Assembly: GCF_900116905.1 (NCBI RefSeq)
Contig: NZ_FPCG01000004.1
Span: forward strand, 186,001-250,000
Reading direction: 5' to 3'
From: Micrococcus terreus
GTDB lineage: Bacteria > Actinomycetota > Actinomycetes > Actinomycetales > Micrococcaceae
Length of the DNA stretch: 64,000 nucleotides
In this document: piece by piece, positions 47,665 through 56,301 of the stretch
Position numbering within the stretch: the stretch's first letter is position 1
Layout: each line of letters opens with the position of its first letter
Notes under the pieces: generated by a model
Databases searched by the model: none
What the model was told of the DNA's origin: nothing
What the model saw: the letters and a program-made list of their open reading frames with translations, nothing else
Program-made: the position numbers and the translations under genes

Positions 47665-50600
47665 TCACTCCACGACGGCCAGCAGGTCACCGCCCTCGAC
47701 GGCGGTGGCCCCGGAGAGCAGCACGCGGGAGACGGTGCCAGCCACCGGGGTGGTGATGGAGGCCTCCATCTTCATCGCCTCGATGGTGGCGATGGCCTGT
47801 CCGGCCTCTACGGTGTCCCCCTCGGACACGGTGACGGTCACGACGCCGGCGAAGGGCGCAGGGATCTGGCCCTTCTGGGAGGTGTCGGCCTTCTCCGCCG
47901 TGCGTGCGGTGGACTCCACGGAGCGATCTCGGACGGTGATCTGGCGGGCCTGCCCGTTCAGGGTCACCATCACGGTGCGCATGCCCTTCTCGTCCGGCTC
48001 GCTCACGGTCTGCAGGGTGGTGAGCAGGCGGACGCCCTTGCCCAGCGAGATCACGTGCTCATGGCCACGGACCAGCCCATAGAGCCAGTCGCGGGTGTGG
48101 AGCACGGAGGTGTCACCGTACTCCTCACGGTTGGACTCGAAGTCCTGGGTGGGCCCGGGGAAGAGCAGTCGGTTCAACGTGGAGCGACGTTCATGTCCCG
48201 CCGCTGTCAGCGCAGCCCGGTCCTCATCCTCGATCTGCTGCTCGGCCACCTTGACGGTGCGCCCCTGCAGGGCCTTGGAGCGGAAGGGCTCCGGCCAGCC
48301 GCCGGGAGGATCGCCCAGTTCGCCGGAGAGGAATCCGATGACCGAGTCCGGCAAGTCGAAGTCCTGGGGTTCGGCCTCGAACTGGGCGGGGTCCACGTCC
48401 ATGCCCACCAACTGCAGGGCCAGGTCGCCGACCACCTTGGAGCTGGGGGTCACCTTGACGATGTTGCCCAGCATCCGGTTGGCGGCGGCATACATCTGCT
48501 CGATCGCCTCGAACTTCTCCCCCAGGCCCAGGGCGATGGCCTGCTGGCGCAGATTGGAGAGCTGCCCTCCCGGGATCTCGTGCTGGTAGACCCGTCCGGT
48601 GGGGGCGGGCAGGCCGGACTCAAAGGGTGCGTAGATGGTGCGCACGGTCTCCCAGTACGGCTCCAGGCCCGCGGCGGCGTCCAATCCCAGTCCGGTGTCC
48701 CGCTCGGTGTGCTCCAGTGCCGCGACCAGGGCAGACATCGGCACCTGACTGGTGGTGCCGGCCATCGAGGCCACAGCGGTGTCCACGGCATCCACACCGG
48801 CGTCAGCGGCGGCCAGCAGGGTGGCCAGCTGCCCTCCGGCCGTGTCATGGGTGTGCAGGTGCACCGGCAGGTCGAACTCGGCGCGCAGTGCCCCGACCAG
48901 TTCGGTCGCCGCACGCGGACGCAGCAGCCCGGCCATGTCCTTGATCGCCAGCACGTGCGCACCGGCGTCCACCATCCGCCGGGCCAGGTCCAGGTAGTAG
49001 TCCAGGGTGTACAGGGTCTCGTCCGGGTCCAGCAGATTCCCGGTGTAGCACAGGGCTGCCTCGGCCACCGCAGTACCCGTGGACCGGACAGCCTCGATGG
49101 CCGGAGCGATCTGGGAGACGTCGTTCAGGGCGTCGAAGATCCGGAAGATGTCCACCCCCGTGGCGGCGGCCTCCTCGACGAAGGCCTGGGTGACCTCGAC
49201 CGGGTACGGGGTGTACCCCACGGTGTTCCGGCCCCGCAGCAGCATCTGGATCGGGATGTTCGGCAGCTCAGCATGCAGGCGCTCCAAACGCTCCCAGGGA
49301 TCCTCACCCAAGAAGCGCAGAGCCACGTCATAGGTGGCCCCTCCCCAGGCCTCCACCGACAGCAGTCCCGGCAGGGTGTGGGCCACCGCCGGTGCGGCGG
49401 CCAGCAGATCACGGGTGCGCACGCGGGTGGCCAGCAGCGACTGGTGGGCGTCGCGGAAAGTGGTGTCCGTGACGGCCAGAGCCGTCTGCTCGCGCAGGGC
49501 GCGGGCGAAGCCCTCCGGGCCCTGCTCCACCAGCACCTGACGCCACCCTGCCGGCGGGGCGGCCTGGGACGGGCCGTCGAAGGGACTGCGATCAGGCTCA
49601 TCCGTCTTGTCACCGGGGTACCGGGGCAGCTTGGTCCGGGGATCGATCCCCTCCACCCGGGGACCATTGGGCTGATTGACGGTGACATCGGCCAGATACT
49701 GCAGTGCACGCGAACCCCGGTCCTGACTGCGGTTGACCTGGGCCAGTTCCGGGTGGGCATCGATGAAGTCCGTGGCCACATCCGCGGCGATGAACTCGGG
49801 TGAGTCCAGCACGTTCATCAGGAACGGGATGTTGGTGGCCACTCCGCGAATGCGGAACTCCGCCAGCGCACGGCGGGCCCTCCGCACCGCCGTCGGATAG
49901 TCCCGGCCGCGGCAGGTGAGCTTGACCAGCATGCTGTCGAAGTGAGGGCTGATCTCTGCCCCGGTGTACACGGTTCCGCCGTCCAGACGCACCCCGGAAC
50001 CGCCAGCGGACCGATAGGCCGTGACCGTGCCGGTGTCCGGACGGAAACCGTTGGCCGGATCCTCCGTGGTGATCCGGCACTGCAGAGCAGCACCACGCAG
50101 GGTCAGCCGGTTCTGAGAGATCCCGATCTGCTCCAAGGACTGTCCTGCTGCGATGCGCAGCTGGGCCGAGACCAGATCGATGTCGGTGACCTCCTCGGTC
50201 ACCGTGTGCTCGACCTGGATGCGCGGATTCATCTCGATGAACACATGCTCACCGGCACGCTCACCGGCGGTGTCCACCAGGAACTCCACGGTTCCGGCAT
50301 TCTGATAACCCATCTCCTGGGCGAACTTCACCGCATCCCGGTACAGCGCCTGCCGGATGGAATCATCCAGGTTCGGGGCCGGAGCGATCTCCACGACCTT
50401 CTGATGACGACGCTGCAGGGAGCAGTCGCGCTCGAACAGGTGCACCACATTGCCCTGCCCATCGGCCAGGATCTGGACCTCGATGTGGCGAGGCCGCAGC
50501 ACCGCCTGCTCCAGGAACACCGTCGGATCACCGAAGGCCGTCTCAGCCTCCCGCATCGCCGCAGAGAGGGCCTCCTTCAGCGCTGAGGCCTCTTCGACCC

Positions 50601-51189
50601 GGCGCATGCCACGCCCGCCTCCCCCGGCCACGGCCTTGACAAAGATCGGGAAGCCGATCTTCTCGGCCTCTCCCACCAACCAGTCGATGTCCGCGCTGGG
50701 CTCGGAGGACTTCAGCGTGGGGATGCCCGCGCGCTTGGCGGCCCGGAGCGCCTCCACCTTGTTCCCGGTCAGCTCCAGCACATCCGAAGGCGGACCGACG
50801 AAGGTGATCCCCTTCTCCGCCGCGGCACGGGCCAGCCCGGCGTTCTCTGAGAGGAATCCATATCCCGGGTAGATGGCATCGCACCCCGCCTCCACCGCCA
50901 CCCGGATGATCTCCTCCACATCCAGGTACGCCCGGACCGGGTGCCCCTTCTCACCGATGCGATAGGCCTCGTCCGCCTTCTGCCGATGGATGGAGTTGCG
51001 GTCCTCATACGGAAAGACGGCCACCGTCTTGGCGCCGAGCTCGTACAGGGCACGGAAGGCTCGCACTGCGATCTCACCACGATTGGCCACCAGGACTTTG
51101 CGGAACATGCCCTGCCCGAGCCCGCGGTCCTCGTTCTCCTGCTGTCCCCCGGGGGTCTCCGACTGGGGCGTTTCCTGGGCTGTGGTCAC
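47665..51189 (-). CDS. pyc: Pyruvate carboxylase
   Basis: Anaplerotic, biotin-dependent conversion of pyruvate to oxaloacetate. The 1174-aa single chain has biotin carboxylase (about 27-490; VKAVAGGGGRGMRRVEEA and FIEMNPRIQVEHTVTEE), carboxyltransferase (about 560-850; TDTTFRDAHQSLLATRVRT and FRIFDALND) and the C-terminal biotin carrier with EAMKMEAS, biotinyl lysine at about residue 1140. The GTG at 51189 has AAGGAGG 6 nt upstream. It is preceded by a 307-bp divergent region shared with the ParA-like gene. Confidence 0.96.
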   Translation of the reverse strand: MTTAQETPQSETPGGQQENEDRGLGQGMFRKVLVANRGEIAVRAFRALYELGAKTVAVFPYEDRNSIHRQKADEAYRIGEKGHPVRAYLDVEEIIRVAVEAGCDAIYPGYGFLSENAGLARAAAEKGITFVGPPSDVLELTGNKVEALRAAKRAGIPTLKSSEPSADIDWLVGEAEKIGFPIFVKAVAGGGGRGMRRVEEASALKEALSAAMREAETAFGDPTVFLEQAVLRPRHIEVQILADGQGNVVHLFERDCSLQRRHQKVVEIAPAPNLDDSIRQALYRDAVKFAQEMGYQNAGTVEFLVDTAGERAGEHVFIEMNPRIQVEHTVTEEVTDIDLVSAQLRIAAGQSLEQIGISQNRLTLRGAALQCRITTEDPANGFRPDTGTVTAYRSAGGSGVRLDGGTVYTGAEISPHFDSMLVKLTCRGRDYPTAVRRARRALAEFRIRGVATNIPFLMNVLDSPEFIAADVATDFIDAHPELAQVNRSQDRGSRALQYLADVTVNQPNGPRVEGIDPRTKLPRYPGDKTDEPDRSPFDGPSQAAPPAGWRQVLVEQGPEGFARALREQTALAVTDTTFRDAHQSLLATRVRTRDLLAAAPAVAHTLPGLLSVEAWGGATYDVALRFLGEDPWERLERLHAELPNIPIQMLLRGRNTVGYTPYPVEVTQAFVEEAAATGVDIFRIFDALNDVSQIAPAIEAVRSTGTAVAEAALCYTGNLLDPDETLYTLDYYLDLARRMVDAGAHVLAIKDMAGLLRPRAATELVGALRAEFDLPVHLHTHDTAGGQLATLLAAADAGVDAVDTAVASMAGTTSQVPMSALVAALEHTERDTGLGLDAAAGLEPYWETVRTIYAPFESGLPAPTGRVYQHEIPGGQLSNLRQQAIALGLGEKFEAIEQMYAAANRMLGNIVKVTPSSKVVGDLALQLVGMDVDPAQFEAEPQDFDLPDSVIGFLSGELGDPPGGWPEPFRSKALQGRTVKVAEQQIEDEDRAALTAAGHERRSTLNRLLFPGPTQDFESNREEYGDTSVLHTRDWLYGLVRGHEHVISLGKGVRLLTTLQTVSEPDEKGMRTVMVTLNGQARQITVRDRSVESTARTAEKADTSQKGQIPAPFAGVVTVTVSEGDTVEAGQAIATIEAMKMEASITTPVAGTVSRVLLSGATAVEGGDLLAVVE

Positions 51190-51496
51190 AGTGCCTCCTT
51201 GACGCCGATGAGTGTCCACCGGACGTGTCCAGTCCCTTCGTCCGGTGTGGGGTGAAGGGCATGACGGGAAGGAGCCACGCCTGTGTGGCTCCCATCATCT
51301 CCGAGTGTGTCACACGCGACATCCTGGTCATATGAGATCGATCACAGACACGGAGATCGCGATCGATCCTCCAGCCAGTCGCGCCTCCCTCTGCCTGGCC
51401 CGCCCGGATGCACCGGAGTCTGACAGGCTGGCCTGTCCGTTCGGCCCCGTAGAATGGCCTCTGGCCGTCACCCTTCCAGAGTCAGGATCATCCTCC
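51190..51496. other. Divergent intergenic region between pyc and the ParA-like gene
   Basis: No gene is supported. It holds a perfect 8-bp-stem hairpin (51271-51292), short palindromes GTGTGTCACAC (51305-51315) and GATCGCGATC (51355-51364), GATCGATC (51337-51344) and TAGAAT (51450-51455), a candidate -10 for the ParA-like gene. Confidence 0.5.
51271..51292. other. Hairpin in the pyc upstream region
   Basis: 8-bp perfect stem GGAGCCAC/GTGGCTCC, 6-nt loop, about 80 bp upstream of pyc. It could be an operator or a leader structure. Confidence 0.4.
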
Positions 51497-52324
51497 GTGC
51501 AGATCATCTCCATCTCCAGCCTCAAGGGCGGCGTCGGCAAGACGTCGGTGACGCTGGGACTGGCCTCCGCGGCACGCGCCGCCGGCATCCCCACCCTCGT
51601 GGTGGACATGGACCCGCATGGAGACGCCACCACCGGACTCGGAGTGTCACAGGAGTCCGGCGTCCAGGATCTGGGCACCCTGCTCAGCCATCCGCGCCGC
51701 TACACGCTCTCCGAGCACGTGGTTCCCTCAGGCTGGCCTGAGCCTCGTGGTGCGGAGGCCGGCTCCGGGCGTGTGCTGGATGTGGTGCGCGGCTCCTCGC
51801 GCACCTCGCTGTTCGAGCGTCCGTCCACCCGGCCGCGCGAGCTGCGCCGCTTGGCCTCCCTGCTGGACACGGTAACCCGCTACGCGCTGGTGCTCGTCGA
51901 CTGCCCTCCGGCTCTGAACGGCGTCACCCGCATGGCCTGGACGGCCTCCTCCGATGTGCTGTTGGTGGCGGAGCCGAGCCTCTTCTCGGTGGCCGGGACC
52001 GAGCGCACCCTGCGCGCACTCGACCTGTTCCGCAAGGAGTATGCCCAAGGAGTGCGTGCCACTGGAGTGGTGGCCAACCGGGTCCGCCCCTCCAGTACGG
52101 AGCATCAGTTCCGACTGGGCGAGATGGAGCGCATGTTCGGCGATCGACTGCTTCCCGTCCACCTGGTGGAGCAGAGCAACTGGCAGCAGATCCAGGGTGC
52201 GGCCTGGCCTGTCCACGCCTGGCCGGGCGAGACCGCGGCACAGTCCTCGGCGTTGTTCGATAAGCTGCTGGCCACCATCCACCGGCCGCAGACCGACCGC
52301 CGCAGCGCGCGCCGCGGCTCCTGA
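51497..52324 (+). CDS. ParA/MinD-like ATPase
   Basis: A 275-aa deviant-Walker-A ATPase: SLKGGVGKTSVTLGLASAAR near the N-terminus, then LVVDMDPHGDATTGLGV (switch I/Walker A') and LVLVDCPPALNGVTRMAW (Walker B). No ParB gene or parS site is near, so it is unlikely to be the chromosome-segregation ParA; it may position another cargo. The GTG at 51497 matches the family start; an ATG at 51332 would add 55 residues with no similarity. Convergent with the MerR gene (1-bp gap). TAGAAT at 51450 gives a leader of about 35 nt. Confidence 0.85.
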   Translation: MQIISISSLKGGVGKTSVTLGLASAARAAGIPTLVVDMDPHGDATTGLGVSQESGVQDLGTLLSHPRRYTLSEHVVPSGWPEPRGAEAGSGRVLDVVRGSSRTSLFERPSTRPRELRRLASLLDTVTRYALVLVDCPPALNGVTRMAWTASSDVLLVAEPSLFSVAGTERTLRALDLFRKEYAQGVRATGVVANRVRPSSTEHQFRLGEMERMFGDRLLPVHLVEQSNWQQIQGAAWPVHAWPGETAAQSSALFDKLLATIHRPQTDRRSARRGS

Positions 52325-52325
52325 C

Positions 52326-52919
52326 TCAGGAGGCGGAGCGGCGCCGGGCGCGGCGAGCGGAGAGCTCGTCTCCCGGGAAGTCCTCTGCAGAGGGCATGTG
52401 CTCGCTCGGCAGTTCTGCGAGTGTGCCCTCGACCTCGCGCCAGACCCGTCCCACGGCGATGCCGAAGACGCCCTGGCCACCCTGGACCAGGTCGATCACC
52501 TCATCGGCAGACGTGCACTCGTACACCGAGGCGCCGTCACTCATCAGGGTGATCTGGGCCAGGTCCTCGACACCGCGCTCACGCAGATGCTCCACGGCTG
52601 AGCGGATCTGCTGCAGGGAGACGCCGGTGTCCAGCAGGCGCTTGACGACCTTCAGGACCAGGATGTCGCGGAAGGAGTAGAGACGCTGGGAACCGGATCC
52701 GCTGGCGCCTCGGACGGTGGGGACCACCAGGTCGGTGCGTGCCCAGTAGTCCAGCTGGCGGTAGGTGATCCCGGCGGCCTTGCAGGCCGTAGGTCCGCGG
52801 TAGCCGGCCTCTTCGTCGAGCACCGGCAGATCTTCGGTGAACAGCACTCCCTGTCCCGGGCGCGTCACGAGCTCACGCGGTGAAGCCGGCGTCTGACCGG
52901 ACTCTCCCTTGGGTGTCAC
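52326..52919 (-). CDS. MerR family transcriptional regulator (Rv1830-like)
   Basis: A 197-aa regulator with the MerR winged helix: GYRGPTACKAAGITYRQLDYWARTDLVVPTVRGASGSGSQRLYSFRD seen in segments around residues 40-90 (only the position is given here for the full domain), then LKVVKRLLDTGVSLQQIRSAV. The C-terminal effector domain is specific to actinobacteria. The GTG at 52919 has AGGAGG 6 nt upstream. In the M. tuberculosis gcvH-garA-Rv1828-Rv1829-Rv1830 group it corresponds to Rv1830. Targets unknown. Confidence 0.88.
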   Translation of the reverse strand: MTPKGESGQTPASPRELVTRPGQGVLFTEDLPVLDEEAGYRGPTACKAAGITYRQLDYWARTDLVVPTVRGASGSGSQRLYSFRDILVLKVVKRLLDTGVSLQQIRSAVEHLRERGVEDLAQITLMSDGASVYECTSADEVIDLVQGGQGVFGIAVGRVWREVEGTLAELPSEHMPSAEDFPGDELSARRARRRSAS

Positions 52920-53147
52920 AGATACCCTCCTGGTCTGGGGTTCCATCTGGGGAAGGAAGTCGTCAGATGGCTCTGGCGGACCGCATGGAGCAGATTTTCA
53001 CCTGCACCACAGAGACCGCCGGTGCGAGTCGAACCGGCTGACAGAGTGGAACCTCTGACACAGACGGTAGGCCCGTGGAGGCCCTGGGTCAAAGACCTGA
53101 GTGGCGACGGATCCATCGTGTCGCTCCGCTTCGGGAGATGAACCGCG

Positions 53148-53777
53148 TCATCCCTGACCCTTCTCACCGTCGGCGAAGTCATCGGGATCCACGGATTCGA
53201 GAAACCTGCGGAACTCGTCCAGCTCCTGGTCCTGCAGCCGATCCCTAGGGCCCGGCTGGGCCTGCCTCGACGCCTCACCGGCCGGGCCGTCGTCGGGAGA
53301 TCCTGCGCCGGATGGCGCCGTCGCCTGCGCACCGGACCCGGTCACGGCTGGCTCATCGTCCTCCTCGCCATCCTCGTCCAGCTCGACTCCGGCGGACTCG
53401 AGCACCTCCGCAGCGCAGAGCACCGGGACCTGGGCCCGCAGTGCACAGGCGATGGCGTCCGAGGCACGGGCATCCACGCGGGAGCCATTCGACAGGACCA
53501 GCTCGGCGTGGAAGACCGCCTCGTCCACCGAGGTGATGCGCACGGACTCCAGGCTCGTCCCGGCACCCTCCAAGACAGACAGCACCAGATCATGGGTGAG
53601 GGGTCGGGGCGGGATCAGGCCCTGCTGCCACTGGGCGATCGCACTGGCCTCCGGGGCGCCGATCCAGATGGGGACCACAGTGCCCACGCCCGGGTCCTGC
53701 AGCAACACGAGCGGCTGGTTGGCCGGCAGCTCCACACGGATGCCCAGCACGGTCATCTCGATGTCGGGAAGACTCAT
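53148..53777 (-). CDS. BFN-domain (DUF151) protein
   Basis: A 209-aa protein with the bifunctional-nuclease domain in its N-terminal 120 residues (VVPIWIGAPEASAIAQWQQG, HDLVLSVLEGAG, SRVDARASDAIACALRAQVPVLCA). The C-terminal 80 residues are acidic and disordered (DEDGEEDDEPAV), ending in RRFLESVDPDDFADG. It matches Rv1829. In plants and Thermotoga homologues act as nucleases; in actinobacteria the role is unknown. GGAGG precedes the ATG. About 230 bp downstream (52920-53147) shows no gene. Confidence 0.88.
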   Translation of the reverse strand: MSLPDIEMTVLGIRVELPANQPLVLLQDPGVGTVVPIWIGAPEASAIAQWQQGLIPPRPLTHDLVLSVLEGAGTSLESVRITSVDEAVFHAELVLSNGSRVDARASDAIACALRAQVPVLCAAEVLESAGVELDEDGEEDDEPAVTGSGAQATAPSGAGSPDDGPAGEASRQAQPGPRDRLQDQELDEFRRFLESVDPDDFADGEKGQG

Positions 53778-53816
53778 GGATGCCTCCGCAGGGTTGAGGT
53801 GGTCGGTGACGGACGG

Positions 53817-54599
53817 TCAGGTGTCCAGGTCGGCGATCGCGGCGCCCACCAGGGCGCTGTGCAGCCCCAGGCAGGCCTCGCTGATCTCACGGGCTGCCTC
53901 GGCCACGCGGGCGCGGGCTGCGGCATCGCGGCGGGTGGCCATGGCGGCGGTGGCCTGCTCCACCAGGCCGATCTCTCGATCGGCCGCAGCACGGAAGGGG
54001 CGCAGGTGACGCGGCTCCAGCCCGTGGGAGGAGAGCACGACGGCGGCGCGCGCTGCTTTGAGGGCATGGTCGCCATAGCGGCCGTCCTCATCAGCCTGGA
54101 TCATCCCGAACTGCTCTAAGGAGTCCAGCAGGTCACCGCCGGCTCCGGAGATGCCCTGCAGCTCGGCCCGGGTCAGCGGACGGATGTGACCGGCGATCTC
54201 CTGGGCGAGCTGGTCCGAGACCGAGCGGGGCGAGAGCGTGAGCCCGCCCGGCAGGGACTCCGGATGCTCCCCTCGGTCCACAGCGTCCAGGTAGTCCTTG
54301 ATGACCTTCAGCGGCAGATACTGGTCCCGCTGCAGGGCGAGGATGAACCGGAGCCGGTCCACGTCCGCATCGGTGTACTTGCGGTACCCGGCGGCCGTGC
54401 GCTGCGGAGTGACCAGCCCCTTCTCCTCCAGGAACCGGATCTTGGAGGCAGTCACCTGGGGGAAGTCCTGCTGCAGCTCGCCCAGGACCTCGCCGATGTT
54501 CATCACGGCACGCCGACCGGCTCCCCCGGCGGCCGAGGCGGCGGCCAGAGGGAGTCGGGCAGACGATGCAGATGATGCGGACGAAGCGGATGAGACCAC
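53817..54599 (-). CDS. ftsR: MerR family regulator FtsR
   Basis: Homologue of Rv1828 and of C. glutamicum FtsR, an activator of ftsZ expression. The 260-aa product has the MerR HTH in MNIGEVLGELQQDFPQVTAS, then KIRFLEEKGLVTPQRTAAGYRKY; LQRDQYLPLKVIKDYL and a long helical C-terminus follow. The start used is a GTG at 54599 with GAGG 6 nt upstream, which gives a 32-residue Ser/Ala-rich N-terminus; the ATG at 54503 is the alternative and fits some homologues. The ftsZ upstream palindrome is a possible target. Confidence 0.88.
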   Translation of the reverse strand: MVSSASSASSASSARLPLAAASAAGGAGRRAVMNIGEVLGELQQDFPQVTASKIRFLEEKGLVTPQRTAAGYRKYTDADVDRLRFILALQRDQYLPLKVIKDYLDAVDRGEHPESLPGGLTLSPRSVSDQLAQEIAGHIRPLTRAELQGISGAGGDLLDSLEQFGMIQADEDGRYGDHALKAARAAVVLSSHGLEPRHLRPFRAAADREIGLVEQATAAMATRRDAAARARVAEAAREISEACLGLHSALVGAAIADLDT

Positions 54600-54661
54600 G
54601 TGAACCTCAGCTGTGGACGACGGGCGGACAGTGACGGGCGGAACGGGCGGACCCGAGACCG

Positions 54662-55132
54662 TCAGGCAGTGGTGTGCTGGGTCCCGGCGTAGTAGGTCAG
54701 GCGGAATTTGCCGATCTGGACCTCCATGCCCGAACGCAGGACCACGGAGTCCACACGATCGTGATTGACGTAGGTGCCGTTCAGCGAGCCGGCGTCCGCC
54801 ACCAGGAACCCGGTGCCGGAGCGGCGGAACTCGGCATGCTTCCGGGAGACGGTGACATCGTCCAGGAAGATGTCGGCGTTGGGGTGCCGGCCCACGGTGG
54901 TGACGTCCTGATCCAGCAGGAACCGGGCCCCCTGGTTGGGACCTGCGTGTGCCACCAGCAGCCCGGAGCCGATCGGCAGGGCGTTGACCGCGGCGCGGTT
55001 GTCCTCGTCCAGCTGGTGCTCGCCGACCGGGGCATCGCCCAGGTCAGGCAGGCCGATGCTGGTGGTCGCCGTGGCCGGGTCCGACTCCCACTGATGCTGC
55101 TCGCCCGGGTGGGGGGTTCCGTCCTGTGGCAT
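54662..55132 (-). CDS. garA: GarA/OdhI-like FHA-domain regulator
   Basis: Phosphorylation-controlled switch that inhibits 2-oxoglutarate dehydrogenase and controls glutamate metabolism in actinobacteria. The 156-aa product has the FHA domain in its C-terminal half (TTVGRHPNADIFLDDVTVSR, then KHAEFRR and SLNGTYVNHDRVD). The N-terminal kinase site reads ATATTSIG (Thr23/Thr24) where GarA and OdhI usually have ETTSVF. PASTA-type kinases and PknG phosphorylate this site in relatives. GGAGGAG precedes the ATG. Confidence 0.92.
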   Translation of the reverse strand: MPQDGTPHPGEQHQWESDPATATTSIGLPDLGDAPVGEHQLDEDNRAAVNALPIGSGLLVAHAGPNQGARFLLDQDVTTVGRHPNADIFLDDVTVSRKHAEFRRSGTGFLVADAGSLNGTYVNHDRVDSVVLRSGMEVQIGKFRLTYYAGTQHTTA

Positions 55133-55220
55133 GACTCCTCCGAGGTGTTCGTGGGCGGACTCAGAAGCCCGTCCGATGCAGGGGACACGCCGGGGCGAAA
55201 ACCCGTGCGCGTCGGCCCGA

Positions 55221-55607
55221 CTAGCCTACCTGGTCGCGGTAGCCTGCGGCGTCGAGCAGACCGTCCATCTCAGACGGGTCTGACAGGGTGATCTCCAGCA
55301 GCCATCCGGCCTCGTACGGCGCAGAGTTGACCACACCGGGCTCGCCGTCCAGGTCCTCGTTACGGGCGCGCACGGTGCCGCTGACGGGGGCGTAGATGTC
55401 GCTGACGGACTTGGTGGACTCGATCTCGCCCACCACGGAGTTCGCGGTGACCTCGGCCCCGACCTCGGGCAGGTCCACGTAGACCACGTCCCCCAGGGCG
55501 TCCTGGGCGTAGTCGGTGATGCCCACGCGCACCACGCCGTCCGCATCCGGAGCGCTGATCCACTCGTGCTCGGAGCTGTAGCGCAGCTGGTCGGGGATCG
55601 AGGTCAT
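55221..55607 (-). CDS. gcvH: Glycine cleavage system H protein
   Basis: Lipoyl carrier of the glycine cleavage complex, 128 aa. The lipoyl-lysine is in VVGEIESTKSVSDIYAPVSG, with GDVVYVDLPEVGAEV before it and ENPGVVN-like GEPGVVNSAPYEAGWL after. gcvP and gcvT are not next to it. AGGAGG precedes the ATG. It heads the group gcvH-garA-ftsR-BFN-merR as in mycobacteria. Confidence 0.95.
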   Translation of the reverse strand: MTSIPDQLRYSSEHEWISAPDADGVVRVGITDYAQDALGDVVYVDLPEVGAEVTANSVVGEIESTKSVSDIYAPVSGTVRARNEDLDGEPGVVNSAPYEAGWLLEITLSDPSEMDGLLDAAGYRDQVG

Positions 55608-55704
55608 GGTTCCTCCTGGAGGCGTCGGTCGTACCTGGTGCTCTGAGCGTAGTGCCGCAGACTCACCTGCGCCACCGCGCCGCCTACAGCTGACCTGCCC
55701 TCAT

Positions 55705-56226
55705 TCAGTCGCCCCTGCCCATCCCCATCACATAGGCGACCTGGCCCACGTGCTGGGCGGCGTCGTCGAACACGCTGACCAGGCGCACGCCCCGGGTGAC
55801 CGGTGGATCCCAGCTGCGGTCGATGACCTCGTCCAGGTCGGTCTCCTTGAGGGTTCCGATGTACTCCTGGGCATGTGCCACCACGGCGGCCAGGTGGTCC
55901 TGCAGCAGCTGCAGACCGGCGGCATCCTCGGAGACGGTGACGGCGCGTGACTGCTCGGGGGTGTGGCCGTAGCCGAGGTCGTCCGGGTCCACCTCCAGAC
56001 CGAAGCGCTCGTCGAACCCCTGGGCCGTCCACACCTGGTCTCGTCCGGAGAGGTGGGCCACCTGGACGTCGATCTCCCGCGCGGCATGCCAGAGCAGCCA
56101 CGCCGGCGAGTTCGGGTGTCCTCCCGGGTGGGCGTTCAGGCGGCGGGGATCCCACCGGTCCTGCACGTACCCCAGGGCGTCCAGGGGGCGTTGGGCCAGG
56201 TCGTTGAGCAGGTCGAGTGCGTCCAT
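55705..56226 (-). CDS. DinB-like (DUF664-type) protein
   Basis: A 173-aa all-helical protein of the DinB/YfiT superfamily (not DNA polymerase IV). The conserved histidines of the metal site can be read in SPAWLLWHAAREIDVQVAHL and DDAAQHVGQVAYVMG. Relatives include mycothiol-dependent enzymes, but substrate is unknown. A GAGACT 6 nt before the ATG is a weak leaderless -10. Divergent from the M20 gene. Confidence 0.85.
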   Translation of the reverse strand: MDALDLLNDLAQRPLDALGYVQDRWDPRRLNAHPGGHPNSPAWLLWHAAREIDVQVAHLSGRDQVWTAQGFDERFGLEVDPDDLGYGHTPEQSRAVTVSEDAAGLQLLQDHLAAVVAHAQEYIGTLKETDLDEVIDRSWDPPVTRGVRLVSVFDDAAQHVGQVAYVMGMGRGD

Positions 56227-56288
56227 GTATCCAGTCTCTCCCTTCCCGACGACGGCCGGCCAGTCCCAGCGAGGGGTTCCGTGGTCTC

Positions 56289-56294
56289 TAGGGT
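56289..56294 (+). promoter_or_regulatory. Leaderless-type -10 box of the M20 gene
   Basis: TAGGGT lies 7 nt before the ATG at 56302. Confidence 0.55.
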
Positions 56295-56301
56295 GAGTTC
56301 C

